Shown in pieces: positions 33,870 through 45,217 of a stretch of DNA of 64,000 nucleotides (position 1 is the first letter of the stretch; every line of letters starts with the position of its first letter). The notes below the pieces were generated by a model. It worked only from the letters and a program-made list of their open reading frames with translations. It was not told the origin of the DNA and did no database searches. Source of the DNA: Exophiala sp. HKRS030. Its lineage: Eukaryota; Ascomycota; Eurotiomycetes; Chaetothyriales; Herpotrichiellaceae. Both the position numbers and the translations under genes were made by a program. The stretch covers positions 1,860,001 to 1,924,000 of the forward strand of contig JAHWDD010000002.1 of the NCBI GenBank assembly GCA_023897205.1. The letters are read 5' to 3'.

Positions 33870-35406
33870 GTTGGTCGGGCAATGCTCATTCTATGAGTAG
33901 TTCCAAGGGCAGGCTTGAATTCCAAATGCGCCCGGGGTTTTTTCTGGAGCAGGGTAATCTGAGCCTGCGTACTCGGGAAAGCTTTTATCGAATTCTTCTT
34001 CCAGAGATGGACTATTCATAAGTTCCAACTGCTCTGGTGGGAAATCGGCGAATCGCTCTTCGATTTGATCATCGTCAACATCATCCTATGAGTGCATATC
34101 CAAATTCATTTTGGCACGATTCGAGGGCTTTCGCGTAGTATGAGAGTATCCTTCCTCGCACTTGTCACAATAGTCACAAAAGTCACCAGTGTCGATGAGT
34201 ACTGCGATGACGATGTAGCTGATACTAGTAGCACGTTTCTTTCTCGACACAATCCCTAGTTAGACAACGGCAGTCAGAAATTCTGGGTGGCCCTTAGAGT
34301 CGTGTGGATATTCCTTGTGGCTTTACAAATGGCTTGTGCGGGAGTCTGACTGGACCAGGTGTCAAGCCACAAGCCTGGGACAGGCGGTAGTCCGGGTAAC
34401 AGTCGATACGAGTCTGCAAGGACGAGGCTTCTTTGTATAATGACTGTTGTTCATCCGCTAAGTATGTAACATAGATACTCGTTGTGTTGCTACTATCTTG
34501 TGGCAGATGCGATCCTGCTCGTTCGATGAACCGTTGATGACAGGGCAATGCGAAAGACACGATGATTTGGGTCACAAAGTGAAGTGAACGCACTCAAAGT
34601 TGAGGTTGTGACATTCACGGTTGGGCGTCGGAGACGAAAGAGCCGCAGGCACCAGCTGCGCCCAAAGCAGCAAATCCCAGGCTCTTCTCAGGCTTGTCCC
34701 CGGGGGGCCTTGCTAGGCGTTGCCTGATCTGCCGCGCCCAAAGATGACTGCAAACAGGCGTCGACAGGCGTCCCTGGCCGGGCTGATGCCCCAAACAGAC
34801 AATGCAGGGCCCCCAGACAAGCCTAAAGAATTTTCCCACAGCAAGCCAACGCACAGACCGCCAAAGTGCCACCTATTATTGGCTCTTTATTGTTTTGCAA
34901 TGCTCGTCTAAAACTTAGCGTCCTATTGCGGATTGCCGTCCTTGTATTGTATACCGTACCGCCCATTCCCTACGAGTTCTTTACGGAGAACCGATCGATC
35001 ATATTGGAGTCCACACCTTGTTTGTGTCTTGTTGTGCATCTCCTCTTCGTTGCTGTTTTTCCCGCTCATGCAGCCGCTGACGCTTCCGTCTTCTCCCTCC
35101 ACTCATCATCCTTAGCGAGTCAAGTCCATGGCCAGGTTCCCCCAGGTCCCCCAAAGCCGGTGCCAGCCTCATCGTAAAACTGCGCCTCTCTTGCCTCAGC
35201 TCATCATCACCTCACTCAACTTTGACAACAAACTCATCCTATTTTTCTAGTCCCTCTACATTCTTTCCAGCTTCCAACTAGTTGATTCTGGATCGCATCT
35301 CCTTCGTCCGTTTGGTCGAAAAGTTTGGACACCCAGACTTTCATCCACCTTTTCGTCAGATCCAGACATGCGATAAACCATAACTTTAAGTCTCACAATA
35401 ACAACG
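33870..35406. other. divergent upstream region of MED16 and the sirtuin gene
   Basis: This 1.5-kb stretch separates two genes read outwards. It contains an acidic minus-strand frame of 64 codons (33894-34085) next to MED16 and a pyrimidine-rich leader at about 35020-35400 before the sirtuin. No separate gene was recognised. Confidence 0.5.
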
Positions 35407-37260
35407 ATGAACGTCGACGACATTTCAGAGCTATCGTCTCCTTTGAGCTCTATACCAAGCTCCCCTCTCAGCTCTCCTCCAAGTTCCCCGACGATACCAC
35501 CCGGCTTCCAGGTTGTCACCCCCCCACCTTCGCAACATGCCGGCGACGATATGCCCCCTGCTCGCAAACGTCGAAAGATCGAACCAAGGATTCGGACTAC
35601 GCAGCATCTTGACCTGATTTCAGACGCTGCGCAGTCTGATTATGACCGCACAGAGGCGTTGGATACGCTGCTAAAAGCTCTTCGAGGCAGAAAGAAGATT
35701 GTTGTGATTGCAGGGGCCGGCATATCTGTCTCAGCGGGAATACCTGACTTTAGATCCTCCCAAGGCTTGTTCAACAGTCTGAAAGGCGAGCACAAACTCA
35801 AAAGCTCTGGAAAAATGCTTTTTGATGCTTCAGTCTACAAGGATGACCATTCCACCTCGAGTTTTCATGACATGGTACGGAAGCTGGCCAGAATGTCGGA
35901 GAACGCCAAGCCGACAGCTTTTCATCGCTTTCTGGCGAGATTGTCTGTGGAGGGCCGACTGTTGCGACTCTATACACAGAATGTAGACGGCCTGGAAGGC
36001 TCTCTTCCGCCCCTCACGACCCAAGTTCCGCTCAACCACAAGGCGCCATGGCCACAGACCATCCAACTACATGGAGGACTTGAGAAAATGATGTGTCAAA
36101 AATGCAGACACGTCTCTGAATTCGAGGCGGGTCTGTTCGATGGACCAACGCCTCCACTGTGCCCACAGTGTGTCGCCGCTGATGCATTACGGACAAAGCA
36201 TGCCGGGAAAAGGAGTCATGGAGTTGGTAGATTAAGGCCCAGGATTGTTCTCTACAACGAACACAATCCGGATGACGAAGCGATTGGTGCTGTGACCACG
36301 GCCGACTTTCGAACAAGACCTGATGCAGTAATTGTGGTGGGAACGAGCATGAAAATTCCAGCAGTGAGACGAATCGTACACGAGATGTGCCAGATTGTTC
36401 GGGATCGAAGAGAAGGCACGACGGTCTGGATCAATCGAGATCCCGTTCCACCCGGTAAGGACCTCGAGAATTTGTGGGACTTGGTAGTGAAGGGCGACAG
36501 CGACGAGGTTGCTCGTTTGGCAGGCTTGAGAGAATGGAATGACCCGAACATGGATTTGGTGGAAAATCACACGACAGTCGATCTCGAAGCCGCTCGATCT
36601 ACCCAATCACAAATAGAGGTTGTCGTTCCGACTACTCCGAAGAAGGGCGAAAGCAAACCCAAGGGGCAGAAGCGTTGCAAGAAACAGTCGCCTTCTGTTG
36701 TCATTCATACCGTTACGCCACCGCGCAGCCAGAATGGCGACCGAGTGTCAAATGCGTCCAAGGAGGATCAGACTCCTTCGACTTCACCTGTGCGTATCAA
36801 ACTCAAAGTTGGAAAGCGCAGTGAACAGGCAGCGTCTACACAGGTGAAGAATCCCGCCAGCTCGGGAAGAACCATTGCGGATGTTCTCGGCGGCAAAGAG
36901 AACCGGAATAAGCAGTCTGGTAAACCGAAGACCTCGCTCAACCGGAAAAAGGTCACCAAAATTCGTGCATCGACAAGTTCGCGAGGTGCAAACACGCAAC
37001 AACGTATCGTCGGGAAAGTCACCAAGCCAAAAGTGTCTGTCGAGATCACACAGCAGAATAAAAAGGTCGCGCCTGAACCTTTGTCACCGAGACGGTACTC
37101 GAATGAGACGGTTGTCCCTCCCCTAAAATCAGAGTACTCGAGTGTGGAACCAAGTCCTGCTCCTGAAACACCGCCATCCTACAGCAGCGAATGGCGGAAT
37201 TGTGAAACAATCTCTCCTTCCGGCAGGGTACCTTCTGATATGGTCCGGTTGTTGAACTAG
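35407..37260 (+). CDS. HST4: HST3/HST4-type sirtuin, NAD-dependent histone deacetylase
   Basis: A single-exon gene for 617 residues. HST3/HST4 enzymes remove acetyl from histone H3 K56 in the nucleus and guard genome stability. The sirtuin core spans about residues 85-385. It shows GAGISVSAGIPDFR from residue 103, TQNVDG at 190-195, the catalytic His in LHGG at 222, and zinc-binding pairs C230/C233 and C252/C255. All catalytic parts are present. A Ser/Pro-rich N-terminus carries the basic ARKRRKIEPR, a likely nuclear signal. A long basic, low-complexity tail follows the core. The insert between TQNVDG and LHGG and the nuclear tails favour the HST3/HST4 branch over SIR2/HST1; which of the two it matches is not resolved. 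Confidence 0.9.
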   Translation: MNVDDISELSSPLSSIPSSPLSSPPSSPTIPPGFQVVTPPPSQHAGDDMPPARKRRKIEPRIRTTQHLDLISDAAQSDYDRTEALDTLLKALRGRKKIVVIAGAGISVSAGIPDFRSSQGLFNSLKGEHKLKSSGKMLFDASVYKDDHSTSSFHDMVRKLARMSENAKPTAFHRFLARLSVEGRLLRLYTQNVDGLEGSLPPLTTQVPLNHKAPWPQTIQLHGGLEKMMCQKCRHVSEFEAGLFDGPTPPLCPQCVAADALRTKHAGKRSHGVGRLRPRIVLYNEHNPDDEAIGAVTTADFRTRPDAVIVVGTSMKIPAVRRIVHEMCQIVRDRREGTTVWINRDPVPPGKDLENLWDLVVKGDSDEVARLAGLREWNDPNMDLVENHTTVDLEAARSTQSQIEVVVPTTPKKGESKPKGQKRCKKQSPSVVIHTVTPPRSQNGDRVSNASKEDQTPSTSPVRIKLKVGKRSEQAASTQVKNPASSGRTIADVLGGKENRNKQSGKPKTSLNRKKVTKIRASTSSRGANTQQRIVGKVTKPKVSVEITQQNKKVAPEPLSPRRYSNETVVPPLKSEYSSVEPSPAPETPPSYSSEWRNCETISPSGRVPSDMVRLLN

Positions 37261-38229
37261 ACCAGCCCGACCGAGCTTCTCAGTTCCCTCTCTCAAGCAG
37301 CCGCACGCACACCAGTGCCATATGCCAAGTCGCCCACGCCAGTTTCATACTGGCTAATAGTGTGAACGGCGTGTTTGGTGTCGAAGTTCTATCACAATGA
37401 TGACGACGTACTAGTGTTATGATTTTTATTTTTTCTTTTCCTCTTCTCCTCTTTTTTTCCCAAAGGCAGAGACGAACGGCCTACGGGTTTTCAACGGTCT
37501 TTGGCGATGAAGCATACACGGACGCATTATGAGGCCTGGGCATCTACAGGTGGCCTTGGGATAGCAGGAAGCCAGCTACGGTACATTGACGGGAATGTCC
37601 ATGCATTTTCACGGTGGCCACTTTTTTGTTGTTACCCCAGATGGGTTGATTGTCAACGGGGCGATTGCATTCTTGCCTTTTGAAAGCAAGAGTCCATCCG
37701 AGGTGCTTGGACCGGGGCGAATATTCATACGGTCGGACTTTCTAGGGCGTATAAAAGAAACATATGGACCTGCTACCTCTTCTAGGTGGAATATACATAC
37801 AGGAAACCTACGGAGTAACGGATGGTTAACTTGGTCGTAATACAGAGCTCGAGAGCAATGGGTATCTTGGAGATGAGTTTCTGTATCTGATGATGTACAC
37901 AAGAACAACCTCATCAGAGGCTTTTAGCATTTCCAACTGAGCGGTTACTTGCTTGTTACTTTCTGACATTGCGGAACGAAAACGATGGAAGTATTTGATC
38001 GTTTTGTTTTGGCTCGAATCGTTGTTTTCAATTCCACTATCAACAAAAAAAAGATCACAAGGACCGTGGGGTATACACAATATATATACTATTTGTAGAT
38101 GTCAACCACAAACCGACCAAGAATAATTTCGTGACTCGTCAAAAGAGAAGGTCGTGTCCAGACTACTTGGTGCCCTTCGCCTTCTTTCGGTCATCCTTTT
38201 CTTTTCTTTTTTCTTCCTAGAGGTCGTCT
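37261..38229. other. convergent 3' region
   Basis: No gene recognised. It contains a TACGGAGTA word at 37809-37817 and T-rich runs. It should hold the 3' ends of the sirtuin and membrane-protein transcripts. Confidence 0.5.
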
Positions 38230-40710
38230 TCACAGCGCTTGTCCTAGGCCTCCTATTTGAGTATACCTACCATCTCTTCCTGCAAGGTCGGCGGCCCTTA
38301 ACCTCCGTCCTTGTTGAAATGGGCCTCCACCACCACCGAGTCCAGCTGGACCCGAATCACGCATGTGCCTCGCGGCGGCAGCAGCAGCAGCAGCAGCACC
38401 ACCACCACCACCACCATCGTTGTTCGATCGAGGACCCGAACTGCGCCGACCGTGTCTCTGCCATCCGTTCGGCAGCCCGGAACTCACACGCCAGTTGGAA
38501 CTAAAGTCCATGTCGACGTGGCGGGGATCGAAATCACTCCCGTCCAAGGAAAACATTGAGCTGGTGTTGTTGTCTCGCGGGAGGGGAGGTGTACTGTCCC
38601 TGCGCCGTCGCCTGGATATTTCTTGAGGATACTCGTCTTGTTGTTCTCCTCCACGACTCTCGCGGCGGGGGCGGCCATTCGTGAGCGGAGGATACTGACG
38701 ACTGTCGACGACAGACTTCTTCTCGGACGGAGTGACGCCCTCGCCGCCGTCGCCGACCCGAGGCGCCGACGAGAAGAAGCCGCCGTAGTGTTCTGCGCCG
38801 GCACCGGGCGGGTACGTGTCGTACGGCGTAGGAGTGGTGTCGTACTCGAAGCTATATCTGCTCCTGCTTCGACTTTTGCCGTTGCTTTGGCTGCTGTCGC
38901 GGGACCTACGGCTTGGAAGAGCGTTCAAGCCGCCGTCGCCGCCGCCGCCGTCGCCGCTCGTCGTCGGTGGTGAGCGAGATGGGTCGTCGCGCCGGACTTC
39001 GCTGGACAAGGGACTGGGGACGGCTGGACGGTTGGGGTCGTTGAATACTGGACCACCGTTGCTGTCGCGTCTCGGGCTCCGGATGGGCGCGACTATTTGC
39101 TGCGAAGGTGGATTCGCCGTGGGGCGCTCGGGATCATCTGCCAGACCAGCTCCTGGAGCAAGGACGTCATGGTAAGGATTACTGGGTAGGACATCGCTAT
39201 AAGAATTGCGGTTCTCTGAGGCCGTGGAACCGTGGGAGTCGTTGGAAATCCTCCGTGGAGATGGGAATGTATTGGTCGCCGGACTCCGAGTACGGCGATG
39301 TGTCCATTCTTTGCCATGGTTTCCTGATCGATTGTCCTCGCTGTGACGTGCGATGGCGGTCGCTGCGAGTGTACCTGCCGTGAGCTCTGCTGCCGTCTTC
39401 CCATTATGGTGATCTTGCTGAGGATTGCCTGAATTATATTCTGTCTCAATCGCTCCAAGATCTCTGGCGGCATTCTTGCCATAATGTTGCTCGCTCGAAG
39501 GATCGTTTCTTGCTGAAAATCTTGATAGAGCCGCGGTCTCAGCGACTGGGTCAATAGGAGACACTGGTGAAGCTGGCCAAGATTCCCTGTTGTTCACGCT
39601 GTTGATTGGCACCGGTTTCCGATGAATTTGACGAGGGACCTGAGGTTCGACGGCCTTCTCATCCTGAACTGGAGTTTTCTCGTCGTCGCTTCTCCTTTTT
39701 TGATGATGATGATGCATCATGCCTGCTCCAATGGCCGCACCTGCAAGACCAGCCACAGCCGCATTTTTCTTGGGGGATGAATTGGTCGTGAAGCCCTTTG
39801 GCCAACTCATTGGCCTGGCTGCCTCTACTTCTTTTTCATCGAGAAAGGGCTCATCACCCTCAACCATGCCGTCTGTCAGACCGGCTCGGGAGTTCGGTGC
39901 CGTCCTCCTGGGTGGAGGGGGAACTGGGATGAAAGGGTTCTCGTGCCCATCGTAGCCACGAAATGCTGGATGTTCCGACATAAGTGGTGCAGACCCCGAA
40001 GCGCCAATCTCAAGGCGCGAAGAAGTTTTGCTGTCAGGAATGTCGGACTGCCTATTCAACCTCCAGCTCTCAACCTCGTCATCGCCTGGGGAGAGAGTCC
40101 GGTGGCGCGCCGACTGGCCATGTCGGCGTTTTCGGCATAATAACACCGCCAGGATGAAAAGTCCAAGAGCAAGAGCCCCTAGCACGGTTCCCAAGATAAT
40201 CGCTAGGTTGTGATCATGGTTAGACCCTTTTGATGCTGGGAGACTTGTGCTGGTCTCTTCAGTTGCGCCGACCACTGAGGATGTTCCGAGCGCCGACACT
40301 GACAAGGAAGTCGCTGTATGCGATGGCTCTGTTGAGGATAGCTGCAACACACTTGAAGATGATCTGGATGAGGATGAGGGCGAGGAAGTGAAGGTGGTAG
40401 ATACCGGAAGAGAAGGTGAGGACGATGGAGAGGAGGATGTGGTCGCAGAGGAGGTTGATGGCGTGCTCGAGAATGTGTCTGAACTTGTACTCGGCGCAGT
40501 CGTTTCGCTGGAACTGGATGGCTCTGATGTGGTTGACACAGAAGACGCGGAAGGGTCCGCTGTCACTGCTGACACGACAGAAGAGATGATCTGTGTAGCT
40601 TCTGTGTATATTGAATGTGCTTCAGAGACAAGAACACTCAATGGATCGTCCTGCGCGGCGACCATTGACAGGAAACATGGTATAACCACGACAATGCCAA
40701 TGAACTTCAT
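38230..40710 (-). CDS. Ser/Thr-rich single-pass membrane protein, cell-wall-sensor-like
   Basis: A single exon encodes about 826 residues. I start at the ATG of MKFIGIVVV, because it opens a clean signal peptide ending near AAQ at residue 20. An ectodomain of about 140 residues, mostly Ser/Thr, follows and is likely O-mannosylated. One membrane helix comes next (IILGTVLGALALGLFILAVL), then a basic stop-transfer CRKRRH. The remaining ~630 residues form a disordered cytosolic tail rich in Ser, Pro, Arg and Asn, with a poly-Ala and a poly-Gly run near the end. The layout is that of Wsc/Mid2-type wall sensors and related fungal proteins. There is no WSC Cys domain, so the Mid2-like class fits better. 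Function is inferred from layout only. Confidence 0.75.
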   Translation of the reverse strand: MKFIGIVVVIPCFLSMVAAQDDPLSVLVSEAHSIYTEATQIISSVVSAVTADPSASSVSTTSEPSSSSETTAPSTSSDTFSSTPSTSSATTSSSPSSSPSLPVSTTFTSSPSSSSRSSSSVLQLSSTEPSHTATSLSVSALGTSSVVGATEETSTSLPASKGSNHDHNLAIILGTVLGALALGLFILAVLLCRKRRHGQSARHRTLSPGDDEVESWRLNRQSDIPDSKTSSRLEIGASGSAPLMSEHPAFRGYDGHENPFIPVPPPPRRTAPNSRAGLTDGMVEGDEPFLDEKEVEAARPMSWPKGFTTNSSPKKNAAVAGLAGAAIGAGMMHHHHQKRRSDDEKTPVQDEKAVEPQVPRQIHRKPVPINSVNNRESWPASPVSPIDPVAETAALSRFSARNDPSSEQHYGKNAARDLGAIETEYNSGNPQQDHHNGKTAAELTAGTLAATAIARHSEDNRSGNHGKEWTHRRTRSPATNTFPSPRRISNDSHGSTASENRNSYSDVLPSNPYHDVLAPGAGLADDPERPTANPPSQQIVAPIRSPRRDSNGGPVFNDPNRPAVPSPLSSEVRRDDPSRSPPTTSGDGGGGDGGLNALPSRRSRDSSQSNGKSRSRSRYSFEYDTTPTPYDTYPPGAGAEHYGGFFSSAPRVGDGGEGVTPSEKKSVVDSRQYPPLTNGRPRRESRGGEQQDEYPQEISRRRRRDSTPPLPRDNNTSSMFSLDGSDFDPRHVDMDFSSNWRVSSGLPNGWQRHGRRSSGPRSNNDGGGGGGAAAAAAAAARHMRDSGPAGLGGGGGPFQQGRRLRAADLAGRDGRYTQIGGLGQAL

Positions 40711-43339
40711 GGTGGATATGGCTTTTCCTCCGCCAGAACCTTGATGTGGGAGCACAGTCACTTGTCATACAGTCCAAGCTGGATAGATTGTATGCTACTA
40801 TGCAAGCATATTATGTTGGGATGAAACAATCAAGTGTCAGTAACAATCTCGCGGCATGTAGAACATGGTTATCAAGAAGCGCAAGAAGGAGAACAAGAAG
40901 AAGCACTGAGACATGACCGTCATGTAAATATTAGCTTGCAGTGATATGCGAGGCACCTAGTCTTTCATTCGTAAACACCTACCTTTGCAAGGGTCCTCAA
41001 AGCCCATGTGGAAGACAGAGCGATGCCCTCGCGAGACATAGTCTGTAAGGTCAACGAGCGTTAACGCCAGTTAGGACGGGGCTTTCAGGGTTCTGGAACA
41101 GAACCGCCGCATGCAATTGCTCTACCACGATGCTTAGTTCCCAGTCGATTCTGGGACAGCGGTCGATCTCGTGTTACCGAGGGATCAAATTCCATGATGT
41201 GAATGGATGGTAAAGTGAAGTCTGGACGGACAAGAACGAAAGAAAGAGGGAAGACTTGGACGATCTCATATGCAGGGTCGACGGGTGCGTGATGTGATTG
41301 GTTCGTTTGTGTGGCTGCGTGGCGGTGCAGGTTCATCAGTGGCGAACTTCGACCAACATCTCGGATTTTCCAACCGCTTTATGATTTGGAGAGAGAAGAA
41401 GTACAGCGACAGCGTACGATACGAGTGGGATTAGTATAGTATCTTTCGAGTCTGGCAGAGCCGGAAGAATGTCTTCCGTAGTGGCCATGGGACCAGCACT
41501 ACCTTAAGGACCCTGTGGGAATACCTCCTGAGGTCAATGATCGGTACGAGCGCGAGTTGAGGACAACTCTTCCATAGTGCGTTGAGCAAGGGATCGGCAA
41601 CAACCTTGAAAGGACAAGTATTTTTAGGTACACCAGATGAGTGAATGTCTTTGCTGATTCCTCTCGTCTATCAATTCGATGATGCCTTGTTCTATTTCTA
41701 CGTACTCGTCCTCGATGGCGTTTTCTTGTTACCAGGTACGAGTAATCGTCGTGAACTGTTTGTCAAAAAGCCTGGAGTGTTCCTCTGATCTGCGAGTGGT
41801 AAGATCCATATACCAGTCTCAACATACGACTCGGGTTCGTCATTGCGATAAAATGTTGACATGGCCTGCTGTTCGTACTCCAACAAGTTACTGTCATTCT
41901 CACACCTCACTGCAGGGTTATCCTTTTGTCTGACGAAATGTCTCTCTTTGGGTCGGTAGGGGACTTGTGTGAGTCCATCTCTATCTGGTTGTCAGACCAC
42001 AACGACATGTTTTGATATCGACTGATCCAGCGATGCTTGTTAATTCGCTCCGTCAGGAATGTACGTGATTGGATGAACAATGCAACCAACCGGTGTCTGA
42101 GTTGTTTGCTCGCATGGTTCACAACAGGGATGGATGGAAGATGCATGGTTTGTTCTTATCCATCCTGCGTCCTCCATACCAGCCAGGCACCGATGCAGCC
42201 TATTGTACGGATGCCTGGTCAGGTGATCAGGACGTATCGGATCGCATGAGGCACTGGGTGGATGCGCCAATGCTGGAATTATGCATCAGACTAAATCAAG
42301 AGGGGCAAAGACCTGGTGCCTAAAATACCCTACCGCCAATAACAACAGGCACTAGGGACTGACAGGTGTGCCCCCCGGCTGTCACCCCTTCCCGGGCGAT
42401 ATTGCTGAGGCAGACTGTGTGGTTCTGGGCCACCTGTCCGTCCCCTCCCTCCCTTTCGCTCTCTCTGTCTGCCTTTCCCTCTCACTCTCCTTCTCTCCCT
42501 TGCTCTTACTTTCTGCGCCTCTATCCACGACTATCCTGCGCTTTCCTATACACTTCCTGTGCCATCCCCCCCAGTCTGCCTCTTCGCTTCATTCCACCTC
42601 CCAAAAACCTGGCATTCCACCCACGACTTCGTTCACCATCTTCCAGCTATCTTACTTTTAATCCATCTTCTTCCTGTACACCACCATCTTGCGCTACACT
42701 TCGACCTGTTCTTTGCCTTCCGATCCTCGGGAACGTCCAGCGACCATAGCGGATCCGCTTATCCGCCTCTTCTGCGTCATTCATTCCACTGCAACAGCCA
42801 TCTGTCCTCTGCTTTGATCGACAATCTTCTCTTTTTGCCTTTGAGCAAATCTTCGATAATATCACATTCACTATTCTCACTCTTCCAGGCGCTGCGCGCT
42901 GTTTGATACAACATTTATAATCCTAGTAATTCGTGACGATATCGATTTGTTCCAGTTTGTCCCTGTGTGGCTCTCGCACGGGCTTGACTGACTTACCTTC
43001 CTTTTGATTCGAGGTCTACCACGACATCGAAAGTCGAAAGTTGTGACTGTGTAAAGAGGATTTGTGGCAAAACTACCAGTACCGTTCAAAGACAGTTGAT
43101 CGAGAGTGTGTTCCGCAAAGGGTTAGAAGAAACACATGGCCAGTGGTGGAATTCCCAGTCTTCAATGACTAAATGGTCCAAATGAACAGTCTGAAAACGC
43201 CGAGAGTTTTGCATTTTGCACTGAGGAGCGCCCAACAATGTTGCGCCTGTTGTCCTGGACAGGTTGTGATAAAGCCGCTTCGCCAGAAATGAGAATGTTT
43301 GTTCCCAAACAAGACTCCCCCGCCTCTGGTGCCCTCACA
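40711..43339. other. divergent intergenic region with long pyrimidine-rich leader
   Basis: This 2.6-kb stretch has no recognisable gene. From about 42420 to 42880 the plus strand is strongly C/T-rich, as in fungal promoters and 5' leaders just before transcription starts. This suggests a long 5' untranslated region, perhaps with an intron, for the zinc-finger gene at 43340. Confidence 0.5.
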
Positions 43340-45217
43340 ATGCCTCCCAAGCACAAGCGCAAACAGTCTGGTGACAACCAGGGCCAGTCGGAGAGGAAAC
43401 GGGCGAAGATTGTTGAAAGAAACAATTCGAAGCCTTCCTCCCTCGTGACTGCCCGCGCCCCTTCCGCCGAAGGCCAGACAGTGAACACCTCAATTACCAT
43501 GAACGACGTACCGGCATCCCTTCCAACGCCACCGGATATCAAGATAGAAGATTCCGATCTGGAGACTACCGCGAGCACATCAAATACTCGGGCAACATCG
43601 ATTGATGACGATACGGTATCGGCGAAACGTCTTGATTCCCTACGCAACGTCATACAGACTCAATTTGGTCTGGAGATTTTGCTCAAGCACAAAGAACTTC
43701 GCCTCATTGAACAAGAAATTGCAAAATGCCAGACTTCACTAGAGCAGCTGCGAAGATGTAAGGAGATTCCCTATCCAGCCTCTCAGCAACCTTCGCTGGC
43801 GGTAAGCAACGGCACAGGTGCTGCTCTGCGCAAAGCTTTCCCAACGCCCCTGCCTCAGTCTCCTTCAGCTTGGGGCGTGACTGATGGTCCTTACGCTCGT
43901 CACTATGCGAAATGGCTCATACCAGATGCACGCTTTGACGGCGGGGTCGACCCAGAACCTATGAGCAGAATTCCAACTGGTAAATCGCCCATGAAGTCTA
44001 GGTCAATGAGAGGAAGCTTTGAGGCGCCCTCTGCCTCTAGTAGCTCCCGTTCCAATAGAGGTGGTAAACTCAAGGCTTTGCCACCTGGATACGGACAGCC
44101 CAAGGAAAAAGCTACCGGCCCGATGATCGTCAAGCGTAAGTCTGATGGATCTATGGTCAAGTTGGTCTGCCCCGATTGTGGTCGACATGACTTTGGAAGT
44201 GCTCAGGGTTTCATCAACCACTGTCGCATCGGTCATGGCAGAAGTTTTGCCAGCCACGATGCAGCAGCCGATGCTTGCGGTGAGCCTGTAGAAGTCGATG
44301 AGTCTGGAGCCATTGTTGGCGCTGAACCAACAGCAACGCCCACAACAGGAAATGTCCATCCTCTGATCCGTTCAGCCAAGCTCTTGCAGCCAAGTCCACC
44401 GAAAACATCCATCCAGAATGGCTTTGCCGCTACTACACCGAAGAGCATTTCACCTGATTTCAAAGAATCAACTTTGACACCAAATCTTTCAGACCTGGTT
44501 AAGAACCGAGGTTTTGGTATCGATTTGGATATTCTGGTCACTGAAGCGAAGACGAAAGTTGAGCTTCCCGAAATTGAATCAGATGATGAGGAGGAGATGG
44601 ATGTTGATGTTCCTGTGCAAGCTGCAGGCCAAGGTCGCCATCCCCAAGTTGCAATGAGTAAACAGCCACCAAAACCCACCAAGTCTCCCATGTCCTCCCC
44701 GCTCCTGAGCACGAGTATGACAAGATCGCCGAATGTGCGTGCCGGTGCGATCCCTCAGTATGACGGCGCAGCCGACGATTTCATACAACATCGTCCTCGA
44801 GGAATTCATCTACCCATGACGCACTCAGCTGGACCTGATTTGCAGCCATCGGATCCCTCTCCCACCAGCGAGTCCAACCAGGCCCCTAGTCTAGTTGATG
44901 ATGACGAGGAGTACGAACCGCATTCCCCGACCAGCAGTTCTGTTTCTGACGAACATGATGATGGGGAGGTGGTTTTCGAGGTTCAGGGCGACGATGATGA
45001 CGCACGAACTGTTCTTCATGCACCAGAGTTTCAATCAAGCCAGCCAAGTTGTGCGCAACATGCCAGACCTGCCACTCATGCCAGGCGGCCCTCGGCAATA
45101 AGACGACATGGCGAAGAAAGGGAAGAGAAGCACGTCAGCTTCGTCAGCCCGAGTCCTGCAAGAGATATGCCCATGGGCCGCCAAAGTGCGGATCGGAAGA
45201 AACGGAAGGTTCAGTGA
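43340..45217 (+). CDS. nuclear C2H2 zinc-finger protein, Ahc1-like (ADA complex component) candidate
   Basis: A single exon encodes about 625 residues. I choose the ATG of MPPKHKRKQSG; an upstream in-frame ATG at 43238 would add 34 residues of non-conserved sequence. A helical segment near residues 95-140 (LEILLKHKELRLIEQEIAKC) comes first. Then a single finger VCPDCGRHDFGSAQGFINHC..GH lies at about 276-300, followed by SFASHDAAADACG. That finger and its tail resemble fungal proteins annotated as ADA histone-acetyltransferase complex component Ahc1, so a chromatin role is likely. I recall this from the family and could not check it. The rest is acidic and disordered, ending in a basic RKKRKV nuclear signal. 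Confidence 0.7.
   Translation: MPPKHKRKQSGDNQGQSERKRAKIVERNNSKPSSLVTARAPSAEGQTVNTSITMNDVPASLPTPPDIKIEDSDLETTASTSNTRATSIDDDTVSAKRLDSLRNVIQTQFGLEILLKHKELRLIEQEIAKCQTSLEQLRRCKEIPYPASQQPSLAVSNGTGAALRKAFPTPLPQSPSAWGVTDGPYARHYAKWLIPDARFDGGVDPEPMSRIPTGKSPMKSRSMRGSFEAPSASSSSRSNRGGKLKALPPGYGQPKEKATGPMIVKRKSDGSMVKLVCPDCGRHDFGSAQGFINHCRIGHGRSFASHDAAADACGEPVEVDESGAIVGAEPTATPTTGNVHPLIRSAKLLQPSPPKTSIQNGFAATTPKSISPDFKESTLTPNLSDLVKNRGFGIDLDILVTEAKTKVELPEIESDDEEEMDVDVPVQAAGQGRHPQVAMSKQPPKPTKSPMSSPLLSTSMTRSPNVRAGAIPQYDGAADDFIQHRPRGIHLPMTHSAGPDLQPSDPSPTSESNQAPSLVDDDEEYEPHSPTSSSVSDEHDDGEVVFEVQGDDDDARTVLHAPEFQSSQPSCAQHARPATHARRPSAIRRHGEEREEKHVSFVSPSPARDMPMGRQSADRKKRKVQ

Noticed and set aside
42366..42749. 127-codon frame in the pyrimidine-rich region
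   Set aside because: Its Ser/Pro/Leu composition is what a C/T-rich leader gives in any frame; no family resemblance.
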